A DNA stretch of 64,000 bases from Bosea vestrisii (GCF_030144325.1 NZ_CP126308.1:62001-126000), one strand, 5' to 3'. Numbered from the stretch's first letter, positions 1 through 9,144 are shown. Program-made: numbers and translations. The notes: generated by a model from the sequence alone, not told the origin.

Positions 1-419
1 ATCAGCGCCAGCCCCTGGGCGACGCCGAGCGTGCCAAGCGTCGCGACGAAGGGCGGAATGCGCAGGAGCGCGACCAGCCAGCCGTTCAGCACGCCGAACG
101 CGCCCCCGACCATCATGGCGGCGACGAGGCCTAGCAGCAGCGACTGGCTCGCCACCACGACCAGCGCGAAGACGATCGAGGCGACCGTCAGCACGGCGCC
201 CATCGAGAGGTCGATGCCCTCGGTCATGATGATCAGCGTCATCGGCAGCGCCAGCAGCAGCAGGATCGTCGACTGCACGAGCACGTTGGAGAGGTTGGCC
301 GTGCTGGCGAAGCGCGGGCTCGCGACGGAGAAGGCCACCAGCAGCACGACGAGAACGATGGCGACGCCCGGAATGCGCGCGAATTGCGTGCGGCCCGGGG
401 CAAGGACCAGCTCAGCCAT
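1..419 (-). CDS. Sugar-type ABC transporter permease (RbsC family), 3' part missing
   Basis: This is the inner-membrane permease of a ribose/xylose/simple-sugar type importer. Reading the minus strand from the ATG at 419 gives a hydrophilic leader of about 16 residues and then hydrophobic segments, including the stretch around LIIMTEGIDLSMGAVL, which is typical of the RbsC/BPD_transp_2 family, and GVLNGWLVALLRIPPFVATLG, the conserved cytoplasmic loop. Only about 139 codons lie in the window, so the C-terminal half is off the left edge. The start overlaps the end of the ATPase gene by 8 bases, so the two are translationally coupled. The periplasmic binding protein is not in view and is expected further left. 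Substrate is unknown; the family takes sugars but also autoinducer-2, purine nucleosides and polyols. Confidence 0.85.
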   Translation of the reverse strand, partial: MAELVLAPGRTQFARIPGVAIVLVVLLVAFSVASPRFASTANLSNVLVQSTILLLLALPMTLIIMTEGIDLSMGAVLTVASIVFALVVVASQSLLLGLVAAMMVGGAFGVLNGWLVALLRIPPFVATLGTLGVAQGLAL

Positions 420-1956
420 GATGCATCCCCATCTTCACGATGTTTTCTTCGGAGAGTTGCTGGCGCGCGAGTTCGCCGACGATGCGGCCCTCGCGCATGA
501 CGTAGGCCCGGTCGCAGACATGGACGATCTCGGCCTGTTCGGAGGAGATCATCAGAACGGCGGCGCCCTGCGCGACGAGTTGGTCGATCAGCGCGAAGAT
601 CTCGGATTTGGCGCCGACATCGATGCCGCGCGTCGGCTCGTCGAAGATGAAGAGCCGGGCCTCGGCCGCCAGCCATTTCCCGATCACGACCTTCTGCTGG
701 TTGCCGCCCGAGAGCAGCCCGACGGTCTGGTTCGGCGAGGGCGTCGCGATGCGCAGGCGGGCGATCAGTTCCTCGGCGGAGCGCTTCGCGCGGCCCGGCT
801 TGAACAGCCCGTTCGGAAAGAGCTTGTCGAGGCCGGCGATGGCCAGATTGTCGCTGACGCTGCGGATCAGCGCGAGGCCCTCGCTCTTGCGGCTTTCGGG
901 GATCAGCGCGATGCCCTGCGCCGCAGCCATATCGGGACCGCCGGTCCTGAGCTGGCCGAAGACGCGGATCTCGCCCGCCGTGACCGGATCGGCCCCGAAG
1001 ATCGCGCGGGCGACTTCCGTGCGGCCCGAACCGACCAATCCGCACAGGCCCACGATCTCGCCGGCTCGGACGACCAGATCGATATCCCTGATCCCGTTGG
1101 CGGCCGACAAGCCGATCACTTCGAGCGCGATCTCGCCCGGCGTCTCGGCGAAATGGCGAGGATAGCTCATGTCGACGCTGCGGCCGACCATCATGCGCAC
1201 GAGTTCGTCCGGCGTGGTCTCGCCCGGCAGGGCCTGGCCGGCATTGCGCCCGTCGCGCAGCACGGTGATGCGGTCGCCCAGAGCGAAGACCTCGGCCATG
1301 CGATGCGAGATGTAGACGATCGCCACGCCCTGCGCCTGGAGCTGGCGCATCATGGCAAAGAGCCGCTCGGTCTCCCGGTCCGACAGCGCGGCCGTCGGCT
1401 CGTCCATCACCAGGATGCTTGCCTCCTGCGACAGGGCCTTGGCGATCTCGACCATCTGCTGCTGGGCGACTCCGAGGCTGTGGACGGGTGTCCTCGGATC
1501 GATGTCGAAGCCGATCCAGTCAAGAACGCGCCGAGCCTCGCGATAGGTGCGCTCGCGGTCGATGAAGCCCGGCACCCGCGCCTTGAACTCGCGCCCCAGG
1601 AAGATGTTCTGGGCGATGTCGAGATAGGGGACGAGCGAGAATTCCTGGAAGATGACGGCGATGCCGAGCTTGCGCGCATCGGCCGGCGAGGTGATCTCGA
1701 CCTTCTCGCCCTTGTGGAAATATTCGCCCGCATCGGCCCTGTAGGCGCCGCACAGAACCTTCATCAGCGAGGATTTGCCGGCGCCGTTCTCGCCCAGCAG
1801 CATATGGACCTCGCCCGGCCGCACCGCGAAGGAGACGTCGTCGAGCGCCTTCACGCCGGGAAATTGCTTTGAAATCCCCCGAAGTTCGAGCAGCGGCGCG
1901 GCTTCGACGGGAGCCGACGGAACGGGCCGAATTCTGGGCTCGATGGCGGCGTTCAT
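412..1956 (-). CDS. Sugar ABC transporter ATP-binding protein (RbsA/MglA-like, double ATPase)
   Basis: A 514-residue cytoplasmic ATPase with two ABC domains in one chain, the usual RbsA/MglA size. The first half has a perfect Walker A (GENGAGKSS, about residue 50) and DEPTAALSD as Walker B. The second half has the degenerate P-loop normal for this family (CGLVGSGRTEV) and a good signature (LSGGNQQKV) followed by DEPTRGID. The start at 1956 (MNAAIEPRIR) is chosen because its ATG overlaps the stop of the FAD oxidase gene as ATGA. It overlaps the permease gene downstream. It energises import of an unknown, probably sugar-like or polyol-like, substrate for the aromatic/amidohydrolase operon. Confidence 0.92.
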   Translation of the reverse strand: MNAAIEPRIRPVPSAPVEAAPLLELRGISKQFPGVKALDDVSFAVRPGEVHMLLGENGAGKSSLMKVLCGAYRADAGEYFHKGEKVEITSPADARKLGIAVIFQEFSLVPYLDIAQNIFLGREFKARVPGFIDRERTYREARRVLDWIGFDIDPRTPVHSLGVAQQQMVEIAKALSQEASILVMDEPTAALSDRETERLFAMMRQLQAQGVAIVYISHRMAEVFALGDRITVLRDGRNAGQALPGETTPDELVRMMVGRSVDMSYPRHFAETPGEIALEVIGLSAANGIRDIDLVVRAGEIVGLCGLVGSGRTEVARAIFGADPVTAGEIRVFGQLRTGGPDMAAAQGIALIPESRKSEGLALIRSVSDNLAIAGLDKLFPNGLFKPGRAKRSAEELIARLRIATPSPNQTVGLLSGGNQQKVVIGKWLAAEARLFIFDEPTRGIDVGAKSEIFALIDQLVAQGAAVLMISSEQAEIVHVCDRAYVMREGRIVGELARQQLSEENIVKMGMHHG

Positions 1957-3361
1957 CGGCGGCTCTCCCCGTCTCCGGCATGCTGCCGGAAGATCTTGCC
2001 CGGGTTCATGATGTTGTGCGGATCGAGCGCCTGCTTGATCGCGCGCATCGCGTCGACCGCCTCGCCCAGCTCCTGTTCGAGGAAATCGATCTTCCCGGCG
2101 CCGATGCCGTGTTCGCCCGTGCATGTGCCTTCGAGCGCGAGCGCCCGTTCGACGAGCCTTCCGTGGAACGCCTTGGCCCGCGCGATTTCCTCGGCGTCGG
2201 CGGGGTCGATCAGGATGAGCAGATGAAAGTTGCCGTCGCCGACATGGCCCACCACCGGCGCGATCAGGCGGCTCTCCTCGATATCCCGCGCCGTCAGGCT
2301 CAGGCATTCGGTGAGACGCGAGATCGGCACGCAGACGTCCGTGACCATCGCGCGGGCGCCTGGACGAAGGCCGAGGCCGGCATAGAGCGTGTTGTCGCGC
2401 GCCTGCCAGAGCCTGCTGCGCTCCTCGGGCGTGGTCGTCCATGCGAAGCCGAGGCCGCTCTGATCCGCCGCGATCGCCTGCGCAAGCTCGGCCTGCTCGG
2501 CGACGCCCGCCGGGCTGCCGTGGAACTCGAAGAAAAGGGTCGGGGCCTCGCGGTGATCAAGCTTCGCATAGGCGTTGACGCCCCGCATCATCACCGCGTC
2601 GAGCAGTTCGATGCGCGCCACCGGAATGCCCGACTGGATCACCGCGATCGCCGTGTCGACTGCCGCCTTCAGATCGGGAAAGGCGCAAACCGCCGAGGAG
2701 ATCGCTTCGGGCTGCGGATGCAGCTTCAGCGTGACCTCCGTGATCACGCCGAGCGTTCCTTCCGCGCCGACGAAGAGCCGCGTGAGATCGTAGCCGGCGG
2801 ATGATTTCCGCGCCCGGCGCGCCGTGCGGATAATCCGGCCATCGGCGAGCACGACCTCGAGCGCCAGCACATTGTCCTTCATTGTGCCGTAGCGGACTGC
2901 CATCGTCCCCGATGCCCGCGTCGACGCCATGCCGCCGATCGAGGCGTCGGCGCCAGGATCGATCGGAAAGAAGAGCCCGGTGTCGCGCAGCTGCGCGTTG
3001 AGCTGCTTGCGAGTGATGCCCGGCTGGACCCGGATATCCATGTCCTCGGCATTCACGGCCAGCACGCGGTTCATCCGCGTCATGTCGAGGCACAGGCCGC
3101 CGTCGAGCGCGGCCGCATTGCCTTCGAGCGAGGTTCCCGCTCCGAACGGGACGATCGGCATGCCGGTCTCGGCGCAAAGCCGGACGATGCGCCGGACCTC
3201 GTCCGCATCGTCGGGAAAAACGACGACATCGGGGGACGCGGCGCATGATAGGCCTCGCTGCGCCCGTGTCCGTCGAGGACACCCGGCGCCCGCGTGGCGC
3301 GCTCTCCCACCATGCCGGTGAGCCGCGCCATGATTCCGTCGACGCTCGCATGCGCGGTCAT
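1953..3361 (-). CDS. FAD-linked oxidase, GlcD / D-lactate dehydrogenase type (one frameshift)
   Basis: This flavoenzyme oxidises a 2-hydroxy acid such as glycolate or D-lactate. The N-terminus (from the ATG at 3361) and the rest are in different frames. The join falls in the G run at 3231-3235, where one added base restores a protein of about 469 residues, the normal family size. Seen motifs: the PCMH FAD-binding stretch PFGAGTSLEGN, the C-terminal substrate-domain motif GHVGDGNFH, and GEHGIGAGK followed by DPHNIMNPGKIF at the end. The stop overlaps the ATPase start (ATGA). In this operon it may oxidise a hydroxy acid made from the imported compound. The frameshift is probably a sequencing error, as the reading frame is otherwise clean. 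Confidence 0.85.
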
Positions 3362-3455
3362 CGTCCGTTCCTCCCCTGGTTCGTTTCTTGGCGGACCGGT
3401 TGATCCGGCCTCGGCTGGTTCGTCTTTTTGGGCCTTATGGCCGCGTTGCTTGCTG

Positions 3456-4343
3456 TCAGGCCGCGCGCGACGCCTTTCCCGTCTTCGGCTTCAGGCCGAA
3501 ATCATAATGGAGCCGGGCATAGGGCCGATCGAGCGAACGGCCGTCAGGGGCCTGTCCCGCCGGGTGTTCGACAAATTCGCGGATCAGCGAATCCTTCACC
3601 CCGAAGACGACATCGGAATCGAGGTACTGGTCACCCGCCACGAAGACATGCGTCACGAGGCATTCGTGGCCGGGCGCATCGATCATGAAATGCACATGCG
3701 CCGGCCGCCAGGGATGGCGCCCTTGCGCCGCGAGCATCTGCCCGACCGGGCCGTCATGGGGGATCGGGTAGGCGGCGGGCTTGATCGTCCAGAAATGGAA
3801 CCTGCCCTGCGCGTCGGTGCGGAACCTTGCCCGCATGGCGAGGCCGCCGAGCGCGTCGAGCTGCTGCACGTCGTAGTAGCCGTCATCGTCGGAATGCCAG
3901 ACATCGACCGCCGCATTGACCAGCGGCTTGCCGTCGGACCCGCTGACCGAGCCTGAGACGAAGAGAGGCTCGCCCTTCATCCCCTCGGAAATATCGGCTC
4001 CGAGCGCACGCTCCGGCGGCTCCTGGACGTAGAACGGCCCCAGGACCGTCGTCTCCGTCGCGCCTTCGGGCAGCCGATGATTGATCGCGTCGACGAGCAT
4101 CGAGACGCCGAGCGTGTCGGAGAGCAGGATGAATTCCTGGCGCTTGTCGTCGCAGATATGCCCCGTCCGGGTCAGGAACTCGATGCCCTTCTGCCACTCC
4201 TCCTGCGTCGGCTGGATCTCGCGGACGAAGGCGTGGAGGTGGCGGACGAGCGCCTCGCTGATCTCGCGGATGCGCGGGTCCGTCGCGTTGCCGACGCGAT
4301 CCAGCACGGCATCTGTAATGGTGAACTCGTCAAAGTTCCGCAT
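3456..4343 (-). CDS. Hydroxyquinol 1,2-dioxygenase (intradiol ring cleavage)
   Basis: An intradiol Fe(III) dioxygenase of 295 residues that opens hydroxyquinol (1,2,4-trihydroxybenzene) to maleylacetate. The N-terminal helical dimerisation domain (residues 1-100, with LSDTLGVSMLVDAINHR) precedes the beta-sandwich. The four iron ligands are visible: a Tyr in DGYYD (156/157), Tyr192 in AAYPIPHDGP, His216 and His218 in PAHVHFM. The start at 4343 has a good ribosome site (AGGAGG, 7 bases before). The presence of maleylacetate reductase in the same operon argues for hydroxyquinol rather than catechol as substrate. Catechol 1,2-dioxygenase is the alternative. Confidence 0.9.
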   Translation of the reverse strand: MRNFDEFTITDAVLDRVGNATDPRIREISEALVRHLHAFVREIQPTQEEWQKGIEFLTRTGHICDDKRQEFILLSDTLGVSMLVDAINHRLPEGATETTVLGPFYVQEPPERALGADISEGMKGEPLFVSGSVSGSDGKPLVNAAVDVWHSDDDGYYDVQQLDALGGLAMRARFRTDAQGRFHFWTIKPAAYPIPHDGPVGQMLAAQGRHPWRPAHVHFMIDAPGHECLVTHVFVAGDQYLDSDVVFGVKDSLIREFVEHPAGQAPDGRSLDRPYARLHYDFGLKPKTGKASRAA

Positions 4344-4423
4344 CGCGTCCTCCTGGCTTGTCTTCCCTATCGGGCTCGCCCAGACCGGCGAGCCATTCGC
4401 TGAGCCGCACGGTGGAGATGAAA

Positions 4424-5260
4424 TCATCCTCGCCGCACCCCCCTGCCGATGAGCGCGCCATAGGTCTCTCGCGTCAGGGCCGCGAGCGGCATCGCAACCG
4501 CGCTCGCATGCCCGGCGTCGATGATGAGGTCGAGATCCTTGGCCATCTGCCGGCAGGAGAAGGTCGGGCTGAAATCCCGCTCGGCGAGATGCACGGCCTT
4601 GTACTTGACCATCGGCGAGGCGACGGCGCTCTCCGTCAGCACATCGAGGATGTCCTGCCAGCCGATCCTGCCCTTGCGGGCGAGAACGATGCTCTCGCCC
4701 ATCATCGCCGCGGACACCGCGATCATCAGGTTGACCGCGAGCTTGGCGTAGCGCGCCTCCTCGGCCTCTCCGAGGTATTTCTGCGCGCGTGTGAAAGCGG
4801 CTGCAACGGGGCGCACAGCCTCGAACGCGGCGGCTGGCCCCGAAACGAAGCAGGTCAGGTTACCGGTATGAGCGATCGAGGCATTGCCCGAGACAGGCAG
4901 CCGGAGATAGGCGACGCCACGCGCCTCGGCAGCGCGCGCCACCTCAGCCGAAATGCCGGGACTGACGGTGCTCGTCTCCACCAGGATCGCGCCTTGTGGC
5001 ATCGCCGCGAGCAGACCCCCGGCGCCCAGCGCGACGGACTGCAGGGCGCGGTCGTCCGGCAGGGAGGTGAAGACGATGTCGCGGGACGCGGCAGCCGCCA
5101 TCTCCAGCACCGTCCTCACGCCGTGCGCGGCGGCAGCGTCCATCCGGCCGACATCGCGGTCATGGCCGGTGACGTCGTGGCCCGCCTCGGCGATACGGAT
5201 CGCGATCGGCAGCCCCATCTTGCCGAGGCCGATCCAGCCGATTGTCAGTGCCGGTGCCAT
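4424..5260 (-). CDS. NAD(P)-dependent oxidoreductase, 3-hydroxyisobutyrate dehydrogenase family
   Basis: A beta-hydroxyacid dehydrogenase of 278 residues. The N-terminal Rossmann motif GLGKMG starts near residue 10, the substrate motif appears as PVSGNASIAHTG, and the catalytic lysine is in YAKLAVNLM. This family acts on 3-hydroxyisobutyrate, tartronate semialdehyde, 4-hydroxybutyrate or similar. The start at 5260 is chosen over a start 21 bases upstream because GAGGAG lies 6-7 bases before it. It begins 10 bases after the amidohydrolase stop. The true substrate is unknown; in this operon it could reduce or oxidise a short-chain intermediate of the aromatic or sugar-like compound. Confidence 0.85.
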   Translation of the reverse strand: MAPALTIGWIGLGKMGLPIAIRIAEAGHDVTGHDRDVGRMDAAAAHGVRTVLEMAAAASRDIVFTSLPDDRALQSVALGAGGLLAAMPQGAILVETSTVSPGISAEVARAAEARGVAYLRLPVSGNASIAHTGNLTCFVSGPAAAFEAVRPVAAAFTRAQKYLGEAEEARYAKLAVNLMIAVSAAMMGESIVLARKGRIGWQDILDVLTESAVASPMVKYKAVHLAERDFSPTFSCRQMAKDLDLIIDAGHASAVAMPLAALTRETYGALIGRGVRRG

Positions 5261-5270
5261 GCCATTCTCC

Positions 5271-6632
5271 TCAAGCGGCATTCTGCCGGAGTCCGAGATC
5301 GCGGACGATTCGGCTCCCCGAGGCGGCGAGTTCTGCGAGCTTCGTGTCGAGACCGGTTGCGTCGAGACGCCCAGCGTGCTTGCGGAACCGGCCTGCGATC
5401 ATCACAGCCTCGATATCGCCCCGGCCGGCCTGCATGACGACCGTGGCGACGGGATCGTGGACGGGCTGCAGATGCAGCGCCCGCGCATCGATCAGCACGA
5501 TGTCCGCCTGCTTTCCGGGCGCGAGCGAGCCAATACGATGCTCCAGCCCCAGCATCCGCGCGCCCTCGATCGTGATCCATGACAGCGCCTCGCGCACCGG
5601 GATCGACGACGTCGACGGAATCGCGCCCGTCTCCTGCCGGCTCCGTGCGTTGTCGAGCGCCCGCTGCGCCCCAAGTGCGACCCGCCCGACCGTCAGCATG
5701 TCGCCGGCGATGACGGATTCGAGATCGACGCCCAGCGACGGCGCGGCGCCGAGCGCCCGCAGCCGGCCGGTAACCGGAAAACCATGGCCCTGGCTCATCT
5801 CGTTCTCCGGCGCGGCCGAAAACGAGACGCCGAGTCCCACGAGCCGTTCAAACAATGCGTCCGGCAGGTCGTTGCCATGGACGATGTTGACGCCGGGGCC
5901 GACGAGGCCGGCCTCGATCAGAGCCTCCCAACCGCCGGGCGTCCGGGCCGGCCCGCCGCCCTGATGCATCGAAGCGACGAGCCCGAATTCTCGCGCCAAC
6001 CGGAAATCGGCGAGCGAGACGGGCAGCGTCGCATAGTGCGGGCCGAGGATGGCGAGGCCGAGGGTAAGGAGGCCTTCGTCGGACGCGAACCGTCCGCGGC
6101 GCAACCGCTCGACCTCGGAGCGGGGATGCGGGACCTCGGAGAAATGCGGCTCGCCGGGTTGCGGATCCGGCTTCGGCGAGCCGTGAAAGAACGCCGCCCG
6201 GATGCCGCTCTCGGCGAGCGCCTCGACGGCGGCGTCGGTATGGTCGGGCGTCGGATTGTTGTGACACCAGTCGACCAGCGTTGTCGTGCCGGCATCGATC
6301 TGCCCGAGCGCACCAACAAGTGTGGCGATCCGGATATCGTCGGGCCGGAAGCGTGTCGCCAGACCGGCATGGACCCAGCGGAAATATTCAAGCAGCGTCC
6401 AGTCGGCGGCGAGGCCGCGCAGGCCCGTCTGCCAGGTGTGCATATGGGCGTTGACGAGACCCGGGATCGCGATGCGGCCCCGTGCATCGACATGTTCGGC
6501 GTCCGGCGCGTCGATGCGCGGGGCGATGGCCGCGATCCGCTCGCCCTCGATCAGGATGTCGCCCGAAAGCAGGTCGCCGGCGGCATCCATTGTGACGATC
6601 GTCGCGCCTGCGATGAGGGTTTGCCGCGTCAT
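5271..6632 (-). CDS. Amidohydrolase / deaminase-like hydrolase (TrzN/AtzB/SsnA-type)
   Basis: A metal-dependent TIM-barrel hydrolase of 453 residues. The HxH metal motif is in NAHMHTWQTG, with further ligand candidates in SMHQGGG, NIVHGNDL and LGVDLES. The C-terminal GKQADIVLID is the classic composite-domain end of this family (cytosine, guanine and 8-oxoguanine deaminases, s-triazine hydrolases). The start at 6632 gives MTRQTLIAGATIVTMD, the expected first beta strand. It lies 4 bases after the maleylacetate reductase stop. Such enzymes remove NH3 or halide from a ring, so it may open the route to hydroxyquinol from an N-containing substrate. Substrate is not predictable from sequence. Confidence 0.88.
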   Translation of the reverse strand: MTRQTLIAGATIVTMDAAGDLLSGDILIEGERIAAIAPRIDAPDAEHVDARGRIAIPGLVNAHMHTWQTGLRGLAADWTLLEYFRWVHAGLATRFRPDDIRIATLVGALGQIDAGTTTLVDWCHNNPTPDHTDAAVEALAESGIRAAFFHGSPKPDPQPGEPHFSEVPHPRSEVERLRRGRFASDEGLLTLGLAILGPHYATLPVSLADFRLAREFGLVASMHQGGGPARTPGGWEALIEAGLVGPGVNIVHGNDLPDALFERLVGLGVSFSAAPENEMSQGHGFPVTGRLRALGAAPSLGVDLESVIAGDMLTVGRVALGAQRALDNARSRQETGAIPSTSSIPVREALSWITIEGARMLGLEHRIGSLAPGKQADIVLIDARALHLQPVHDPVATVVMQAGRGDIEAVMIAGRFRKHAGRLDATGLDTKLAELAASGSRIVRDLGLRQNAA

Positions 6633-6636
6633 CGCT

Positions 6637-7722
6637 TCAGGCCGCCTTCGACACGGTCTCGGATAGCGGCGGCTCGCCGGCGTAAGCACGTGCGAGCAGA
6701 GCGTGGATCGCGTCACGTTCGATCGGGCGCGGATTCCAGTAGGGCTTCTCGACGGCGATGTCGGCAGCGTGGCCGATGCCCTCCTGCGGCATGCCGATAT
6801 CCGCCAGTGCTTGCGGCACGCCAAGGCGGCAGATGAGATCGAACAGGCCGTTCGCCGCATCCGGAACGTCCAGGGCCCTGCGGATCGCGCCCATCGCCTC
6901 GGGCGTGGCCGCGGCGTTATAGGCAACCGCATGCGGCAGCACGATCGTGTGCGTCTCGGCATGCGGCAGATTGAACGAACCGCCGAGCACATGGCAGAGC
7001 TTGTGGTGCAGAGCCATGCCGACGGAGCCGAGGCAATAGCCGCAGAGCCAGGCTCCGTAGAGCGCCCGTGTCCGGGCTTCCGCATCCTGCGGATCGCGGA
7101 TGATCGCGGGCAGCGCCACTGCCAATGTGCGAATCCCCTCCTCGGCCATCAGCGACACGATCGGATTGCGATCCTGCGCATAGAGCGCCTCGACGGCGTG
7201 GGCGACCGCATTGATGCCGGAGGTCGCCGAAAGCGCCGCGGGCAAGGTCAAGGTGAGATCGACGTCGTAGATCACCGTCTCCGGCAACACATCGAACGTG
7301 CGGACGGTCGTCTTGAGGCCGTCCTTGGTCTCTCCGAGGATGGGGGTCATCTCGGAACCGGCATAGGTTGTGGGGATGCAGAGCTGCTTGACGCCGGTGC
7401 GCAGCGCCAGCGCCTTGCCGAGCCCCGTCGTGGAGCCGCCGCCCAGCGAGACCACGCAGTCCGCTCCGCTCTCCGTCATCACGCTCAGCGCCGCCTCGGT
7501 CACATCCGCCGGCGTGTGCATCGTCGCGCCTGGATAAATCCCGCTGAACAGCCCTCCAAGCGACGCCCCGAGCCGCCGGCCCTCGGCCTCCTGCTGCGCC
7601 GTGGTCAGCACCAGCGCACGCTTTGCACCGAGCCGCTCCACCTCCGCGGCAGCAGCGGACAGCGTCCCGCGTCCGAACACGACCCGGACCGGCAGGGCGT
7701 CATAAACGAAGGAGCCGATCAT
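6637..7722 (-). CDS. Maleylacetate reductase
   Basis: An iron-containing alcohol dehydrogenase family member of 361 residues that reduces maleylacetate to 3-oxoadipate with NAD(P)H. The N-terminal VVFGRGTL, the nucleotide-binding GGGSTTGLGKALAL, the family-specific TTYAGSEMTPILGET, and His residues in NAVAHAVEALYA and ALHHKLCHVLGG all fit the MacA/TftE group. It acts directly on the product of the hydroxyquinol dioxygenase encoded 2.3 kb downstream in the same operon. A 70-base gap separates it from the Dabb gene upstream. Confidence 0.92.
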   Translation of the reverse strand: MIGSFVYDALPVRVVFGRGTLSAAAAEVERLGAKRALVLTTAQQEAEGRRLGASLGGLFSGIYPGATMHTPADVTEAALSVMTESGADCVVSLGGGSTTGLGKALALRTGVKQLCIPTTYAGSEMTPILGETKDGLKTTVRTFDVLPETVIYDVDLTLTLPAALSATSGINAVAHAVEALYAQDRNPIVSLMAEEGIRTLAVALPAIIRDPQDAEARTRALYGAWLCGYCLGSVGMALHHKLCHVLGGSFNLPHAETHTIVLPHAVAYNAAATPEAMGAIRRALDVPDAANGLFDLICRLGVPQALADIGMPQEGIGHAADIAVEKPYWNPRPIERDAIHALLARAYAGEPPLSETVSKAA

Positions 7723-7792
7723 CTGGAGGTTCCCTGATTTTCGCGCATCTTGTCGCGGCGACGATACACTGTGTCTCGAGGGGTCTCGCGCG

Positions 7793-8122
7793 CTATTCGC
7801 GATGCTCGGCAGCGTCGATCGGATAGTCGACCTGATGACGGGCGATCCTGAGATCGCCGAGTTCCTGGCGCACGCGCAGATGCTCGGGATGCGTCGCGTA
7901 GGACGTCAGATCCGACATGTTGGCGAATTCGGTCACCAGCACCACGTCGCAGGCATAGTCGACATTGCTGACGTCGACGCCGACCTCGATATGATTCAGG
8001 CCGTCGATGAGTCCTTTGAGACCCTCGAATGCGGTCTTGACCTTGAGCCGCGCCGCCGCCCGCTCTTCGGGCGTGTCGCCGCGCAGCCGCCACATCACGA
8101 TGTGCTTGACGGGTCCCGACAT
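7793..8122 (-). CDS. Dabb (stress-responsive A/B barrel) domain protein
   Basis: A small protein of 109 residues starting MSGPVKHIVMWRLR, with the Dabb pattern: a first strand with the conserved His, a central VSNVDYACDVVLVTEF strand and THPEH near the end of the barrel. Dabb dimers often occur in aromatic and polyketide catabolic operons, where some act as small enzymes and others have no known job. It is the first gene of the operon, divergent from the LysR gene. Its role here is unknown. Confidence 0.8.
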   Translation of the reverse strand: MSGPVKHIVMWRLRGDTPEERAAARLKVKTAFEGLKGLIDGLNHIEVGVDVSNVDYACDVVLVTEFANMSDLTSYATHPEHLRVRQELGDLRIARHQVDYPIDAAEHRE

Positions 8123-8165
8123 GATGTTCCCTCGCCTGCTTTTCTTGTCTCATTGCGAGCTAGTT

Positions 8166-8193
8166 TTGACTTGCGAAAAATGGAAATAAATAT
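8166..8193 (+). promoter_or_regulatory. Possible promoter of the LysR gene
   Basis: TTGACT at 8166-8171 is followed, after 16 bases, by AAATAT. This is a fair -35 and a weak -10 about 35 bases before the LysR start, in a locally AT-rich patch between the divergent genes. Weak evidence. Confidence 0.3.
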
Positions 8194-8211
8194 CTGAATT
8201 CGGAACTCTCT

Positions 8212-8228
8212 TTTCCTACGGATGGAAA
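8212..8228. promoter_or_regulatory. Possible LysR-type operator dyad
   Basis: TTTCC (8212-8216) and GGAAA (8224-8228) form a dyad with a 7-base centre, which contains a T-N11-A type arrangement. It lies directly before the LysR start and overlaps its ribosome site, so it would suit autorepression. Not tested and short enough to arise by chance. Confidence 0.25.
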
Positions 8229-8229
8229 T

Positions 8230-9144
8230 ATGGATCGACTGACCCAGCTCGAGGTGTTCGTGAAAACGGCGGAGCTGAACAGCCTGTCCAAGGCCGCGGA
8301 AACATTGGCCATGTCGAACGCGGCGGCGAGCCGGCATCTTGCCGCCCTGGAGGAGCGGCTGGCGGCCCGGCTGATCGAGCGCAATACGCGCCGGCTCTGG
8401 CTCACGGAAGCCGGCCAGGAATTCCTGCAGCGCTGCGGCGCTTTGCTCAACGAACTGGCCGAGGCGGAGGACGCGGTCAGCGAGCGCACCCTGTCGCCGA
8501 AGGGCCTGCTGCGGGTGACGAGCTCATTGTCCTTCGCGACGATCTACCTCGCCCCGATGCTGCCAGCGTTCCGGGCGCTCTATCCGAAACTCAACGTCCA
8601 GATCACCGCGGCCAACCGCTATTCCGACTTCATCGAGGCGGGCATCGATGTCGCGATCCGCACGCGCGAGCAGGAGCCGGATTCCAACATCATCGTGCGC
8701 CGGCTCGGTCAAATGCGACGGGTCCTCGCGGCGTCGCCGGGCTATTTCGCAGCGCATGGCGTGCCGGAAAGCCCCGCCGACCTCGCGCACCATGACATGC
8801 TTGTCTACAATCTCGCCAATGATCCCTATTCGCTCCGATTGCGGCGCGGCGCCGCCGCCCAGACGATCCGCATCTCCGCCGCGCTCGACAGCAATGATGG
8901 CCAGGTCGTGCGGCAGGCGGCGCTGGCGGGGCTCGGTATCCTGATCCAGCCGCTCTACATTGTGCAGCCGGACATCGTGGCGGGCCGCCTAGTCCCGATC
9001 CTGATGGATTGGGAGCTGCCGAGGCTGACGATGAACATCGCCTATCAGAACCGCCTCAGGCTGCCGGCCAAGATCCGTGCCTTCTCCGATTTTCTGGTCG
9101 AGCATATCCGCCAGAAATCGGATCTCGGTATCTGGATGGATTAA
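8230..9144 (+). CDS. LysR-family regulator of the hydroxyquinol operon
   Basis: A LysR transcription factor of 304 residues. The N-terminal winged helix (SLSKAAETLAMSNAAASRHLAALEERL, seen here in parts) covers residues 1-60 and a periplasmic-binding-like effector domain follows from about residue 90. The sequence groups by eye with the CrgA/AaeR type. It is divergent from the operon that starts at 8122, with a 107-base shared control region, the standard layout for a LysR gene that controls its neighbour. The likely inducer is an intermediate such as hydroxyquinol or maleylacetate. Confidence 0.9.
   Translation: MDRLTQLEVFVKTAELNSLSKAAETLAMSNAAASRHLAALEERLAARLIERNTRRLWLTEAGQEFLQRCGALLNELAEAEDAVSERTLSPKGLLRVTSSLSFATIYLAPMLPAFRALYPKLNVQITAANRYSDFIEAGIDVAIRTREQEPDSNIIVRRLGQMRRVLAASPGYFAAHGVPESPADLAHHDMLVYNLANDPYSLRLRRGAAAQTIRISAALDSNDGQVVRQAALAGLGILIQPLYIVQPDIVAGRLVPILMDWELPRLTMNIAYQNRLRLPAKIRAFSDFLVEHIRQKSDLGIWMD

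Noticed and set aside
31..1872. Long plus-strand open frame (613 codons) opposite the sugar ABC ATPase
   Set aside because: Mirror frame of a high-GC gene. It has no family motifs, while the minus strand carries complete Walker motifs.
412..2442. Treating the whole 676-codon minus frame as one protein
   Set aside because: Its first 160 codons are an off-frame reading of the FAD oxidase gene; the ATPase starts at 1956.
3231..3235. Programmed ribosomal frameshifting at the G run
   Set aside because: No slippery heptamer or pseudoknot seen, and the same kind of break occurs in unrelated genes.
4358..6836. Plus-strand frames opposite the dehydrogenase and amidohydrolase genes
   Set aside because: Arginine/proline-rich shadow translations without motifs.
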